From positions 10,913,028 through 10,977,027 of the forward strand of contig NW_004624784.1 in assembly GCF_000247695.1 (NCBI RefSeq): DNA of 64,000 nt, in the 5' to 3' direction. Of this stretch, positions 1 through 13,303 are shown in pieces (position 1 is the first letter of the stretch; the number at the start of each line of letters is the position of its first letter). The position numbers were made by a program, and so were the translations under genes. This DNA comes from Heterocephalus glaber. Taxonomy: Eukaryota > Chordata > Mammalia > Rodentia > Bathyergidae. The notes under the pieces were generated by a model. It had not been told where the DNA came from, ran no database searches, and saw nothing but the letters and a program-made list of their open reading frames with translations.

Positions 1-1680
1 CACGCATACACAAAAAAACATTAAAAAAAAAAAAAGGCAGTACTAGCAAAGGACATAAGATATGTCCAGTCACATTTGTTTTAATTCTTGGATAAACAGC
101 CTATTCTAAAGCTTCTCGATATTCACTGTAGCCTACAGCCATCTTGAGTAGAAGACTACATGATGTTATTCCTCTCATAAAATGGTTAATTTCATTTAGG
201 AAATATCTGCTATGCACTAGACATCATAGAATCCCCTACAGAGTCAGTTCACAGAATCTGTGAGAGGTTTGTTTAAAAAAAATATATGGTACTGAGGTTT
301 TGGTATATATACAAAGTCTGCATTAATATTTTATAAATCTAATAAAACAAATGGGATATAGAAAAATTTGTTCTCAAATGAAATTTTTGTCCTTATGTTA
401 AGATTTGAAAGTTAACTCAAATGTCCTTCTGCTATCCCTGAGCTTTTTTGGTTATTAGACTTCAAATCCAACATTGGGAAAGCAGGGAACATGCAATAAT
501 TATTTTATATTTTTCTCTCTCCTTCTCTATCATCTTTAAATCCATAATATCTCAATCCAACTGATGTCAGTAAATCCCGTCTGTCCCAACTTTTCTCTAA
601 AACTCTTAGAACTATTTGAATGAGGTGTTCAGCAGCTGTCAGTTACGGATTTGAAAATAAAGAAGAGCCTGAAAATTGTACGTTCAGTATAAAAAGATTA
701 GGTGAAGCAATTCAGAATGTTTAAGAACTTTAAATCAAGTTAAAAGCAGTTACTATGGCCAGACCTCATGAAGCTCTGCTTAAGAGACACATTAACCTGG
801 CAGTCAAAACTATTTAAAATGAATAATGTTTTTTTCACATTTCACTCACTTTCAGCATAAGAAAAAAAAAAACAATGTGAATTGGCATACGGCAATACAG
901 TCATGTAACAATAATCTTCAAGATTTAGCTCCATAAGGACAAGGTAGAGCTATTAATCTATGCACTGGATGAGCCATATCCCTCCTAAGGCCAAAAGGGA
1001 TAATTTTTCAAATGAGGAAGGGACAATTAAAATATTCACAGGCTTTCAGACACAAAAAGCTAGAAAAAAAGCAGCGAAAATTTCACAATTTGGATACCCA
1101 TAACACACTGAATTTCAAGTGAATATCAACATAACTCAACCTCACTTCCAACCTCCCCTCCCTGATTCATGCTGATGAGAATGAGAATTTGGCTTCTTAA
1201 TTTTTTTTATTGGCTAGTTTGTCCAATATGGTTACCAACAGCCATGGATAATGGCTATTTGAATCTAAATTAAGTAAAATTTAAAACTTAGCTCCTCAAT
1301 CACACTAGGTACATTTCAAGTATTCAGTGGCCACATGTCACTACTGGTTTCAAAATTGCACAGCCAGATATGGAATATTTTTACCATCCCAGAAAGTGCT
1401 ATTGGACAGTCTAGAGAGGCATAGCTGGAGAAAGCAAGCAAGGCTACCAAGCTCAGGTTCCAGAGATCTACCACAGAATTATACTAGTTTTTTGATCATT
1501 TTGCCTTTACAAGATCAGTTATCTCCTAAACACAGTAAGTGAAAACCCCACAAAGATGTATCCTTAAGAGTTAAGGAAATTCACATTACTGTTACGCCCT
1601 CTCTACTCAACTTCAGATCAAATGCTCCTACATATCAATTTAATTCATGATGCCTCCTGATAATATGTGCTAAGGAACTG

Positions 1681-2045
1681 CTATTGTTTGGATACGGCTG
1701 TCCTCGTCAAAATTTATGTTGAAATCTAGTTGTTAATTTAGTGGTGCTGGGACGTGAGGTCTTGAAGAAAGATTAATATCTTTCTCACCAGTCTGGACTG
1801 GTTATCATAGGAATGGATTGGTTCTTATGAGTGTGAGCAAATTCATCCCTACCTACACCCCACATATTTTGCCTCTTCCTTATGTGACCATTTGCCCTTC
1901 CACCATGAGGCATTCACCAGAAACTATACAGATGCCAGCCAGCATTTTGCTCTTGGTCCTCTAGAACTATAAGTCAAAATAAATGTCCTTTCCTTATAAA
2001 TTACATGGTCCTGGGTACTCTGTTGCAGCACCAGAAAACAGACAA
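1681..2045 (+). mobile_element. MaLR-type (ERVL-MaLR) solo LTR
   Basis: It begins tgtttggatacggctg and continues through aatttatgttgaaatc, tgcccttccaccatgagg, ctagaactataagtcaaaat and ataaatgtcc (polyadenylation signal region), ending gcaccagaaaacagac. This is the layout of a THE1/MST/MLT-like LTR. No internal retroviral coding sequence is present. Confidence 0.8.
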
Positions 2046-4057
2046 AGGCAAGAACCACGCACAGTCTTCTGGACTTTGCACAGTATGCTGAAAACCAGGG
2101 TGGCAGACATTAATCTACCTAAAGAAAAGAGTTGCCTTTAAGATGACCTAGATTCTTCCTGTCATCCTGAAAGTGCTCCCTGCACTACACTAGAATTTGT
2201 TTTTGTGTTCTGGTGCCGGTTATTAAAGCAGCACACTTTCAGAAAAACAGCCTGGATCTATCCTCCCTCCACACCTAAGCCTGCTGAAGCTGTCATTCAT
2301 GACTTGAAATACAAGGACAGTTGTGAGGTTCACTAATTTGCTCTTTATTCAACACCACAACCTCAAGAATCTTAATTTAGAAACATTTTAAGTGACACAG
2401 ACAGTTTGTACTGACTCTCAGTTCTTTATATCACGTAAAGACACAGTTTGGTATACTGGTGTACTTTAATAAGAAATGGACTCAAATAAAACACCTGGAA
2501 GCTGGTTCTAGCACTGATATATCCTACCAGTCAATGTAAGTGGTTAAATCGCTTCAGTCTAATTTCATTTGCTTACGTAAACTCCTCCTCTCTAATTCAC
2601 TCACTTCTAATGTAACTTCGATAACTTCCATCCCACATCCACACTGCTCAATCCCTACCTGCTACTCCTGCCTTCTTCCACAACATTACTTGCCTGATCC
2701 TCTGACTAGTTCTTCCTGGTGTATTTACAAAGGATTCTTTACCCCTTCCTCAAACACTTGCCCTTAAGGGTCTACCTCTACACACCATGCCCTCAGGATC
2801 TGCCATACAATCCATACAGTCCTGCTGGATCTGCTTACCAGAATGTTTTATGCTGTCAAGATCTCATTTAAATGGAAAGCCTTTGAAACAACCAAACTCT
2901 AAGATAGTTGCTTCCTTAACATCCCTGTGATGGAAAGACTGATGCCAGTCATCAAAAATCTCAGTTCTTTCTGCAGTTTTCTGCCGCGATCATAGTCACA
3001 CTTTCTTGGAACCCAAGGAGAATATGGAGAGGGACTAGAGTTCAGCTAAAAAAAAAGCATCCTTTGTTAATGATGTGGTCTCCTAATAAACTTAGTTTCA
3101 TTCTTTCTAGCCTTGTAGTTATGAACCTGAAGAAATCATTCTGTTTACTTGATGGTTCAAGCCTTTTAAAAAACAAAACAAAACATTTTTACAAAGTGAA
3201 TCTTATGAGATCCAATATATAAATGTGGAGTTTTTAATGTTGAAATGGTAATGTGCTTTGGAAGCTAGCACCAGACAAATGTCATAAAATAAATTTAACT
3301 TTGATCAGTTATTCTATTATAGGTATATTATACATTCATCTTTTTTTCATCTACTTTTTTCTTGCTTAGTTCATGAAAAGTTCAGGTCAAAATCTTGGAG
3401 GTGATGACCTCATTTTTAAAAATCCTAAAACCTTGAAAATATTCTATTAAAATATAACTCTGTATTCACCCACCTTATGAAACCAGGATGAAGAGATATA
3501 ATCACATGTAAATTAATATGAAAATAGATCATTTTTGGTTTTAAAAGGCGAAGAAAAAAATCTGCTACTACCGTAATCTGAAATCCTAACTTTCTAGACC
3601 TGACTCGTGCAACTGCATGAATGGAATATAATGCTTGAGGAATAACAATTCAGGATCAAAAGAAAACTGAACAGACAGGTTATTTAAAGAATCATCAACT
3701 AGTTTTCATGCAAATGACCAGAATAATGAAATAAGCAATCCTGCAGACAGGATCTAGATGTAATTGTTTTTAAATGGGATGCTTGAAGCATTAGCCACTT
3801 AATTCTAGAAGAAATTGATTAACTCATCTCTTCTTCTTCTTGAGTAATACCAATCGTGTACTATATATAAGCACACTGACAAAATTTGTATTTTGAAGAC
3901 ATAATTCTTGACTACTGCCATCAAATCATATTTACTCAACAGTAGTTCACACTGTTAAGGCTGTATCTATTCAGAGTTACAGTATAAAGAAAGGGTTTAA
4001 GCCAGTAACTTAAAAAGATTTCTTAAAAAGTAAATTCCTGAAAAAATGTCTACCAAG

Positions 4058-4137
4058 TCCAGGGATGTAGCTCTGTGGTGCCACGCCTGCCTGGCAAGTG
4101 CAAGGTTCTGAGTTTGATCCCCAGTACCAAGAAAAAA
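4058..4137 (+). mobile_element. ID-type tRNA-derived SINE
   Basis: A-box gggatgtagctctgtgg and B-box gtttgatccccagtacc, followed by an A-rich tail. It is flanked by imperfect direct repeats, aatgtctaccaag (ending 4057) and attgtctactaag (ending 4150). Inserted in the orientation opposite to CADM1. Confidence 0.85.
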
Positions 4138-5384
4138 ATTGTCTACTAAGAAAAGGCATATGGAACATGGTAGAAATAAAAGAAGATATGTCATTCCTCT
4201 CAAAATCTCAACTAATTGCAACAATCCACTCACAAAGTTGAAGAATGCAAATTGTGTAACCTAAGACAATATAGAGCTATATAGCTACAAAGGAAGCGTG
4301 GATAAAATACTCTGATTCTCCATAATTCAAATTATTTAAAGCACCAAACACAACTAGGCTGGATGCATGCCATAGGCAGGGAGAAGAGAAGTCTAAAAAT
4401 CTGGATGTGCCTATAAAGGGAATGCTTTAGAAATAAGGCATTAAAAACAAGTTACCATAGGCACTTCTTCCCTTCCTGAGACTGTTGAGAAGGCAGAGTT
4501 ATTGAGTAGGCATCATTTATGACAGTGAGAAAAAGGGCTAGCCACCCCTACTTCTCAAAAATGCCTTCACAAGGTCACAGATATATCAGTGCTACAAACG
4601 CATTTTAAAAATATTACAGCAATAAACTCTGCTTAGAGTGGCTCCACCTCTATATTCACAGAAAAGAACAAACTTTTAAACAAGTCATATTAGCAAATAT
4701 ACACTCCTCTCTACCTGCACACAAAATATCTCCCATCTTCCACATAAGACCAGAAGGAGATCTTTGTTTAAAACTAGATCAGTTGCAGACAACCAATTTA
4801 TAAGCTTCATTTCACCAGTCTTATTTTGTACCAACTGTATAGTCACCCAAATAGTAGAAGCATCTCCACAAAACAGACTGCCTTACCCATCTCATTTTTT
4901 TAAAAACAGCAATAAGCCATTTCTCATGTTTGATCTGATTACTGTGATGTATTTTTTGATTCTGTAGCCACTGACTCCACGTACATCTTTATTACTGTAT
5001 AAGGAAAACTGTTACTCCAAGGTTTAAATTTCCCTATGTTCACCACCTCTGAGAATATATCTCAGCTTGAAGACAAGAAAGACTCTCATGAAAGCTGAGG
5101 TAAAGAGGAGCAGATGGCCTCAAAGATAAGTTTCATGGTTTGCTGCCTCAACTCTGATACGGTCCTTGCAATGACTCAAAATCCAGCTATCCCAGAACTG
5201 TGGAGTGATTAAATAAATGAAAAGAGATTCCCTTATCTGAGTTGGTAGCTTAAATCTCTCCAGTGATTTCCCAACAACCAAGTATGAACAAACACTAGAA
5301 GTCAGTCTGTGAAAGAATCAGGCATTTTGATACCTCTGTGTCCATAATAAGAGAACAATCAATTTTTAAGAATTACAGTCCTAT

Positions 5385-5457
5385 GGGCCAGGGATTTAGC
5401 TCAGTGGTTCCGGCAAAAGGTGCCGAGTTCGATCCCCTGTACCAAAAAAAAACCCAA
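5385..5457 (+). mobile_element. ID-type SINE with internal deletion
   Basis: It starts gggccagggatttagctcag and ends gttcgatcccctgtacc plus an A tail, but the middle between the boxes is shortened to ggttccggcaaaaggtgccg. Near-perfect 15-bp duplications, aagaattacagtcct (5368-5382) and aagaattacagttct (5458-5472), flank it. Confidence 0.88.
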
Positions 5458-5584
5458 AAGAATTACAGTTCTAAAAACTGATAAGACAACCACTAAATTA
5501 AATTCACAAACAATAAGGCCTAGTGCAAATTATATATCCCAACTACTAATACTCACAACAAATGAAAAGGGATAAAATACATAT

Positions 5585-5982
5585 TGAAGTTGATGGGAGT
5601 GCAGACTGGTGCAACCACTGTGGAAGTCAGTATGGAGATACCTCAAAGAACTAGGACTAGAGGTCCCATTTGACCCAGCTATTCCACTGCTGGGTATCTT
5701 CCCCAAAGAATTAAAAGAATCATACCACAGTGATATATGTGCACCCATGTTTATAGTGGCACAGTTTGTAATAGCTAAAGCTTGGAAGCAGCCCAAGTGC
5801 CCATCAACTGGAAACTGGATAAAGAAAATGTGGGGGTTTTTTATAAAATGGAGTACTACTCAGCCATAAAGAACGAGAAACTAGAGTCATTTATAGCTAA
5901 ATGGATGCTTATCGAGGCCATATTCTTAAGTGAAATAAATAGGACACACATGTGTAAATACCGAATAGTTTCACTAGTGTGA
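5585..5982 (+). pseudogene. LINE-1 ORF2 C-terminal remnant, frameshifted
   Basis: Translation gives the hallmark L1 ORF2p C-terminal residues QPLWKSVWRYLKEL, then PFDPAIPLLGI and QPKCPS, then NWIKKMW. The frame then shifts and continues as MEYYSAIKN and ends near YRIVSLV before a stop at about 5980. The shift lies in the G5T6 run around 5830-5842. The start of the fragment is a 5' truncation, so no reverse-transcriptase domain is present and the copy is dead. Confidence 0.9.
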
Positions 5983-6305
5983 GAAACTGAAAGTGTAAAC
6001 AAGGGTTAAAGTGATTAAAATTAATAATTGATCATTTGAAATAGGAAAAAAGGCCCAAAGACGAAGGAGTGAAGGGAGGGGAAAGAGAAAGGAAAAGAGG
6101 GAAAGGAAAAACTAGAAAAGAAAAAAAAAAAAAATGGAAATGAAATCTATGTAAATAGGGAAGGGTGGAGGGGGTGAAGGGTGCACAGGTAATGGGGAAA
6201 AAAAAATAAGAACCAAGATATATCATGTACAGGTACAAACACCCAATGATAAATGTAAACAAACTGTATACCTAAAATGTACCAATAAAAGAACTAAAAA
6301 TATAT
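5983..6305 (+). mobile_element. LINE-1 3' UTR with polypurine tract and tail
   Basis: This follows directly on the ORF2 remnant. It contains a long purine-rich tract (about 6045-6135), then the block cacccaatgataaatg near 6239 and accaataaaag near 6279, ending in A/TA-rich sequence. The same terminal block recurs at 14730-14823, which identifies it as the 3' end of one L1 subfamily. Confidence 0.8.
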
Positions 6306-6469
6306 ATATATATTGAAATCATATTGTATAACAGGAAAATGTCAACTGAATAAACAATCTTTGGGGTGATTAGTTTTTAAACTGGCTTTCAGTTCTAAAT
6401 TAGTATCATGTTTTTGATTCACACTTACGCTAAAAGATGGAAATTAATTTAATGGACACCATCAATTCA

Positions 6470-6553
6470 TTCATTGGTTCAATAAATGTTGGTTGAGCAT
6501 GTTCTATGCATATGTGCTATGCCTTGGGCTCTGTGCTATTAAAGATACAAAAA
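6470..6553 (+). repeat. Ancient mammalian interspersed repeat fragment
   Basis: Contains tcaataaatgttggttgagc and catatgtgctatgccttggg, then ctctgtgctattaaagatac. Similar 'tgtgccaggcac...gatac' copies occur at 47716-47800, 48985-49115, 53505-53660 and 54745-54855. I cannot assign the family with certainty. Confidence 0.5.
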
Positions 6554-6566
6554 TGAATAAAAAATG

Positions 6567-6650
6567 GGCTGGGGATTTAGCTCAGTGGCACCACGCCTGC
6601 CTCACAAGCGCAAGGTCTGGAGTTCGATCCCCAGTAAGGCAAAAAAAAAA
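6567..6650 (+). mobile_element. ID-type SINE
   Basis: A-box gggatttagctcagtgg and B-box gttcgatccccag with an A tail. It is flanked by identical 12-bp repeats gaataaaaaatg (6555-6566 and 6651-6662). Confidence 0.9.
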
Positions 6651-6751
6651 GAATAAAAAATGAAAGTTGAATACATATTTTGACTGGAAAATTATGTAAG
6701 ACTTAAGAAACACTGCCCTTAGGCCTTTATATATGTACAAGATTTAAACAT

Positions 6752-6833
6752 GGGCTGTTGGGGTATGGCTCAGTGGTGGAGCATATGCTCATTAGCACAT
6801 ACAAAACTATGATTTCAATCTCCAGTGCCAAAA
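6752..6833 (+). mobile_element. Older ID-type SINE
   Basis: Recognisable but diverged: gggtatggctcagtggtgga, then gatttcaatctccagtgcc and an A/TA tail. The gtggtggagcatatgct centre is closer to the general rodent ID consensus than the other copies here, so it is probably an older insertion. Confidence 0.75.
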
Positions 6834-7235
6834 ATATATACATATTATTTAAAATATAAGTAATTAAATTATATATAATACACATATTTAATTATATTAA
6901 ACAATTAAATGTGTATCTAAATTAGACAAAATATATAAATGTACACCCACATGAACGATAGAAGATAGACATTTCTGCTGGTGGAAACAAGCTGGACAGA
7001 AAGAAAATATGTATTAGACATAGAGAGGAGACTTGGGCAATTCCGAGAAGAATGTCTGACAGCAAGGTCAGTCAGGAAAAACCTATAGGCAAATACAAAA
7101 AAAGAGCACACAAAATGAAATCTAAGAAGGTCTTCGAAGTCTCCACAAAGAATCAGCACTTGAGCAGGATCCCAAAAGAAATATAGGGATCAGCCATAGA
7201 GATAAGTGTGCTTCAGGCATCTGGAACACATTTAC

Positions 7236-7333
7236 CTTTTTCTTTCTTTTTTCTCTTTTTGGTAACGGGGATCGAACTCGGGTCCTTGAGCTTTCGAGGC
7301 AGGCGGCAGAACCACTGAACTAAATCCCTGGCC
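7236..7333 (-). mobile_element. ID-type SINE
   Basis: Reverse-complement element: a T-rich tail, ggtaacggggatcgaactcg (B-box), and ctgaactaaatccctggccc (A-box end). Perfect 15-bp duplications ctggaacacatttac lie at 7221-7235 and 7334-7348, indicating a fairly recent insertion. Confidence 0.92.
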
Positions 7334-7837
7334 CTGGAACACATTTACTTTAGCAATCCTAAAATGGGGACAGTTGGCAAGAGATGAGCTTGAAGACAAG
7401 ATAGGTAATGAAAAAGTGTAGGCCACGATGAAAGATAGTAAGCTTCACCTGTAGGGTACCAAGAATACACTTAAGGATTTTAAGCTAGAAAGAGACAATA
7501 TAATAAGCATTTCAGAAAAATCTGTCTAGAAGCAGTATTAAGGATGCATTATAAGGAATGAGGCTCGAGATAAATGGACCAATTAAGGGCAGTTATACCA
7601 GCTTAAGTCTACTTCCCTCATCTGTAATATGAAGATGGGCAAGACTTAGCTGCTATTAGAAAAATAGTGATGGAAGCAGTATTCCCAGATTTATTTAACT
7701 CATGGGTGGGATATGGTACCTTGCATTAGTATATGAAATATAGGACAGAGAGAAGAATCGGGAGAACTGATGGCAAGTTCAGTTTTAGAAATCTTGCTTT
7801 TAGGAAAATATTGTTAAGTTTTGAAAATTTTGAGTTT

Positions 7838-8005
7838 TGAACATAGATGTGGCTCAGATCCTGGTTCTGACACTATCTGAGCTTCTTGGACAAGAAACCT
7901 ACCAACCTCTCAGTTTCCTCATCTGTAAAATAAATCAGCAGTGGTAATGACTTACATGGCAATAGCGAGAATTAATGAGATCATGAATGAAGACACTAAA
8001 CAAAT
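7838..8005 (+). repeat. MIR SINE
   Basis: Contains gatcctggttctgacactat, a decayed core, then cctctcagtttcctcatctg and taaaataaatcagcagtgg. This is the conserved MIR core and 3' half. Confidence 0.82.
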
Positions 8006-9029
8006 TACAGTTGCTGTTTTCTCATTCACATTATCTGAGATAACTGTGGAAGATCCCAACTCAGATGTCCAATAGGTAATATCAGAACACGGTCTGAGGT
8101 TTAAATGCAAAACATATCTCAGCTATGCACTTTAGAGTATGTTATACAAAATAAAGAAAATGGGCAGAAATAAGACTCGAGACAAAGATCAACTTATTTG
8201 AAGAGAAGGATAAAACAAAAGGTAAAAGATGAATTGGTTGTGGCATAGTTATTAAACATCATAGACAAACAATATGAAAGGGAGCAGTCTTTATCTGGCA
8301 AGTAATTAGTGAATTAAAACAAAAAAAGTACACGGAATTCTTCCCACCATTCAAAGACAACAAAAGATAGTACAATAGTTGGCTTCTGTAGTAAAATAAA
8401 GTCAAATGACAAGAAATCATCAAAATAAACATAGGAAATTAAGAAAAGGCACAGATACTAATATAGATTTGTGTAAAAATATAAAAAGAAAACATATTTT
8501 TAATAGAATGGCTGTACAAAAACGAGTAAACATTGCTACTAAAGCAAAGGTTTATGGGAATGGAGAAGAAAATATAGGGCATTTTTGACTCATGTTCATG
8601 ATTTATATGTTAAAAAAAATTAACAACAGAAAAAACTTGAAATTGTATATAAACAGAAACAATTGATCCTAATTATATTATCAATTGATCACACACATAG
8701 ACACAGAAGGAAGTAGCCTGTGAACTTGAGAACACAATACTGTCATGTCTCAGTATGACAAAAAGAAGGAAAAAAACCCCTGAAATTTACTTGTTAAGTT
8801 TTTGTCTACAGGTGTTTTAGTGGAGTAATTCCACAACTATTTTGTATTAAGAAGATATTCATATGCTGAGAACAAGATTTTTCACCAGGGACAGATGATA
8901 AAAATAAGGAATGGGAGATGGAGAGAAACAACCCTTGGAATGTTAAGCTGGGACTGAAGCCATCTGTATGAATTCATGATTTAAGTGAACATATTAAATA
9001 TAGATAGATATAAATATATTAATAGATAT

Positions 9030-9170
9030 AAATACATTAAAACTATTAGTGACATGGAAGAGAGAAGAGGATGAAAAAAGAATTAAGATCTGTTATACCC
9101 ATGTACCAACTCCCCATGATGAATGTAATCATTATGTACTGTGAACATGTACTAATAAAACCCAAAATAT
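9030..9170 (+). mobile_element. LINE-1 3' end, second subfamily
   Basis: A purine-rich stretch is followed by catgtaccaactccccatg and atgaatgtaatc, then gtactaataaaa. The same ordered blocks occur at 51000-51130. They resemble, but differ from, the tails at 6240-6290 and 14760-14815. Confidence 0.6.
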
Positions 9171-12100
9171 GTTTTAAAGTGACAAAAATGGAGAGATCTG
9201 TAATCTACCCAAACTAAGTGAGTGTATATTTTTAACCAAAGGAAAAAATCAGTAATAGGGTAAAGCGATATTGTGTCCCCTTTGACATGATGCAACAGGA
9301 AGATGGCAACATCAGCTATGCAGTATTCTCACCAAAGATGTTTCATCTTAACCGAGCTATGAGGAAATAATCAATCTGTAGAACCATAGAATATTCAACA
9401 AAACAGCAGATCTGTACTCATCAAAACGTCAAGACCAAAAGAAAGACATCTCTTTAAAACCCTTTTAAGAGAAAAAGTGGGAAGCAGAGTAATGTTTCTA
9501 GATTAAAAGAGACTAGCGATATGAAAACCAAATCCAATGTATAATCTCTGATGGATTCCAGATTGGAGGGCGGGGGGGAGAACAAAAAAACACACATGAG
9601 GAACACTAATGGGGCAACTGAAGAAAATGGAGCATGGACTTGGTATTAGATAGTATTAAAGTAAAGTTAAATTTTCATGTAATGCTGGTGCTGAATTACA
9701 TAAGAAAAAAAGGTCCTTATTCATGAGGTATATGTGCAAAAAGTACTAAAAGATAAAGTACCATGATCCCTGCTACTTACTTTCCTATGGTTAAGAAAAA
9801 AAAAATGTATGTATGTATATATTATCTAAATACAGAGATATAGCAAAAGGACAAGATGCTCACAGTTGATAAATTTAAGAAAGGTAAATAAAAGTATTCA
9901 TTGTTATACTCTTCTTTCAACTTTACTGTGATTTTGAAGTTCAAAGTAAAAGTTAAGAAAAAAACAGACAACTACCTTCTGAAAAACAGAAATTTGCTTA
10001 ATACAGTGCCTGGTATAAAAATACACTTAACTTTAAAATCACTTTACATGTTCATTTTTCTACTAAGTTACTAAGTGCCTACAGGTTAACTATAGAAACC
10101 ATCACTTAACAAAGAAAATACGTAAACGATAGGAAGCTAAGTAAAATAATAGTCTTCCCAGTGTTAAAATGCCCAACAGCTAGATTTATTCTCATTGTCA
10201 GTTTTTTCCAGCTACTAAATGGTTCCACTCAATCTCAAAAATATTTTCCCTTTTACTATACAGCAAATTGAGTGCATCCGGAATTAATCCTTTCAACATA
10301 ATACTTTTCCAGTATTTCCTAATGTGAGAGGTTTACAAATGTGATTATGTAGTAGTAGCCAGAGAAATAACCTCCATGCATGATAGTAGTTATTTTAATA
10401 AAGGTGATAGATAAAACTTCCTACTTAAAGATATTCATATATGACTTTATTTTTGTCATGCAATCGGGTAGGCTGTTTTTGTTCTTCACTCATGAGTATA
10501 GCACTAGATTTCACTGCTCTGTAACCGGAACGGGGTATTCTGCTAGCCAACCTGGCCTACTGATGGGAGAGATTTGCTTTAGGAAAGGGAAATGAAACAG
10601 CAATGAACATTCATGTGATTATACTAACAAAACTAAAGAGAATGGACAGAGACTTCTTCACAAGGATGCATGCTCACAAGATAGGCACAAGGAAAAGTGA
10701 AATTCAGTGTCATTTAAGCTAATCTCTACTTGAACCTTTTAAGAGATAAAACCATTTGAGCAGTAGTTTAGTACCAAATTAACTTGATTTTATTTTCTCC
10801 CTATCTTTGAAGTTTTCATTGTTTAAATAAGGGTTTCTGCAAGAGAAATGGCTCCTATTCGTTCAGGAGAATCAAGAAGCCAATGAGTTGAAAAGTCTGA
10901 GTAACTTGGCATATTCTGCAAGAAGCCAAATACACACCACATTCTCATATATAACTTATTCCCCAAGAATGTCCCAAATGCTCTAAGATAGTCAAATTGT
11001 TCTCCCACTGTGTATGCTGCATAACAACCTTTTCTGCTTGCAAGAACTGAACCCTAAAGGAGAAAGATGCTAGACAAAGAAGGAAAAAAGGGAAAAACTA
11101 CAGCAGATAGTAAAACTAGATAAAGGCCTTGATTAAGATAGGTTCAGCAGTTAGACTGAGAACAAAGATTTTTGTTCATTTGTTTCTTAAGCCAATGACA
11201 ATTCACACTCTATATTATCTACCAAAATCCAACCAAATTCACCAACCTGCCACAATGCTGCAAATATGTTCAAAACGCTACAGAATAAAGGCCTGGGCTT
11301 GAGAACACATCTCCTATTTCTCCAGGTAGGTTCTTCTTTTTACCTACACCCACCAGATCTAAGCACCACTGTAGTACCAGTAAGCAGGCATCTCATGGAT
11401 CATCTTCAGAGGGGGTGATCTCTTGCCAAGTCAGCATGTCTACACACAGCCCCAACTCTGACTTCAACCCTTAAAAAGTCTTCCTACTTCTAAAGGACTT
11501 TACTTTTTGTTTGAAAGTCTTACTCTGCCAGCTCATAATTTGTTAAGTCAACTATACCATTTTTAGGCTATAGTATTCAAACTGGTTCTACCAAATAACC
11601 ATAATACATTTTCAACATTCCAAAATTTAAAATTTTCATTAAAATCACAGCCATTATAATGACACATTTTATCTCAGCATAAAGCATACTGTGTATACAC
11701 CTGCAAGGCTGAAAAAGAAATCCTTGTGTGGACATATATTTCAGCTAAATATGTGTTAGTTAAAATAAAGGATGTAAAAGGAATGTGTTTATTCTCAAGG
11801 TAGGCAAGGAGAATCAGGTGTCCTTCACCTAAAAAGGGAACCAAGACAGACAGTTAAAGAAAAATACAGAGTAGCTTTATACAAGGGCAACCAGCTCAAG
11901 GCTGATGGGCAGAACCACTTTCTTCCTCAGACTGAAGAACCATCCATCTTCCAGTCCCATCAGGATTAGGCTGAAAAGTAATAAGGAATGAGAGCAATTA
12001 GAGAGGAAATTCAAGAGCAATTGAGGAAGGAACCAGCTAAAAACAAAACAGTTTAGAGTCTGAATTTGATGCAAGAAGTAAGAATTTGAGATTAAGTTTC

Positions 12101-13303
12101 TGAAAAGGAAGTGTCATGAGCCTATCCAGAAAAAACTGAGAACTATGGTGGATGGACTTGAGGACTTTCTGAACAGCAGAGAAAGGCTGGGGTGGGGGAA
12201 CTGGCTAGCAAGCTTATGTTGGTAAAACACAGTTTTGAAAGGTCACTGAGGTTTTCAGAGAATGTCATAGAGAAATAATCAGCCCCGTTTAAAAGTAAAA
12301 GCTAAAGAAAGGAAAAAAAGAGTCCAAATTTAGGGGGCTTGGAGACTAGGATGATGATGGTGTCACTTACAATAATGGAGACTTTGGGAAAAGTTGATAC
12401 CTATGGCAGAAAGATTAAAGTTTCCATTTTTGACACATTAATTGCCAAGCGGAAATATGGTATAGACAACGGGAGAGATGGGGCTGGTGAGCCTTTTGGT
12501 GGAGGCAGACTGTGCTCCACCCTCTCCAGGAATGGTATAACTTAATTCCAACTTGACAATGCTGTCCAGTGTTGGACAGCTGAAGAGGCATTAAATAGAC
12601 TACCTTCCCAAGGAAGTCTGCCAAGAGCCAGACACTTATTCTAGGCATTTTTAAAAGTCCATGTCACTGGAATATCAACTTCAAATACTGAGTAGCATTT
12701 AAATACATGTCACAGCACTTTCATTTGAAGCCTATTTAACATTTCTGAAATATCTAGACCAAAATGTTGGATCAACTGACTATATTCCAGTAAAATATCT
12801 ACTAACATAAAATTTTCCACCTTTCCCTTAAGATAATCACCTCATTCAAGACACCTGTAAGTCATAACAGGTTTTTCTTGGCACTTGCTTTCTCTCAACC
12901 TTAACACCAAGTTTCTCTTTTGAGCGACAGTGAAGGCTACATGTCATTATAGTCATGCGTACATATAAATACCTACATCTCCCTTTATTTCTAATCCCAG
13001 TTTGTGGCCAAATGCACCAAAGCTTTGGAGGACCAGCACTGGAAGACCTTCAAAGAGAAAGTGCCCATTTTAACCACAACACCAGCTGCTAGCTAGAGCC
13101 TGCAATTTCCATCTCTGAAAAAGAAACTGTGGCTTCTGAAATTTAAGCGAAGAAGTGCCACTTTTAATTACAAACATTCCAGTGGGTTTCTTCCTTCGCT
13201 GATGGTTTCCAAACAAAGGCTTTTTATTCCATTTTGGTGGGACTCCCCAAACTGTAAATGTACAAATTCCTCTGTGCATTTCTTGTGTAGTGGCCAGCTT
13301 GAT

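Noticed and set aside
6567..6650. tRNA-gene-like A and B boxes
   Set aside because: The boxes belong to ID-type SINEs with A tails and target duplications. The cloverleaf is not maintained, so these are not tRNA genes.
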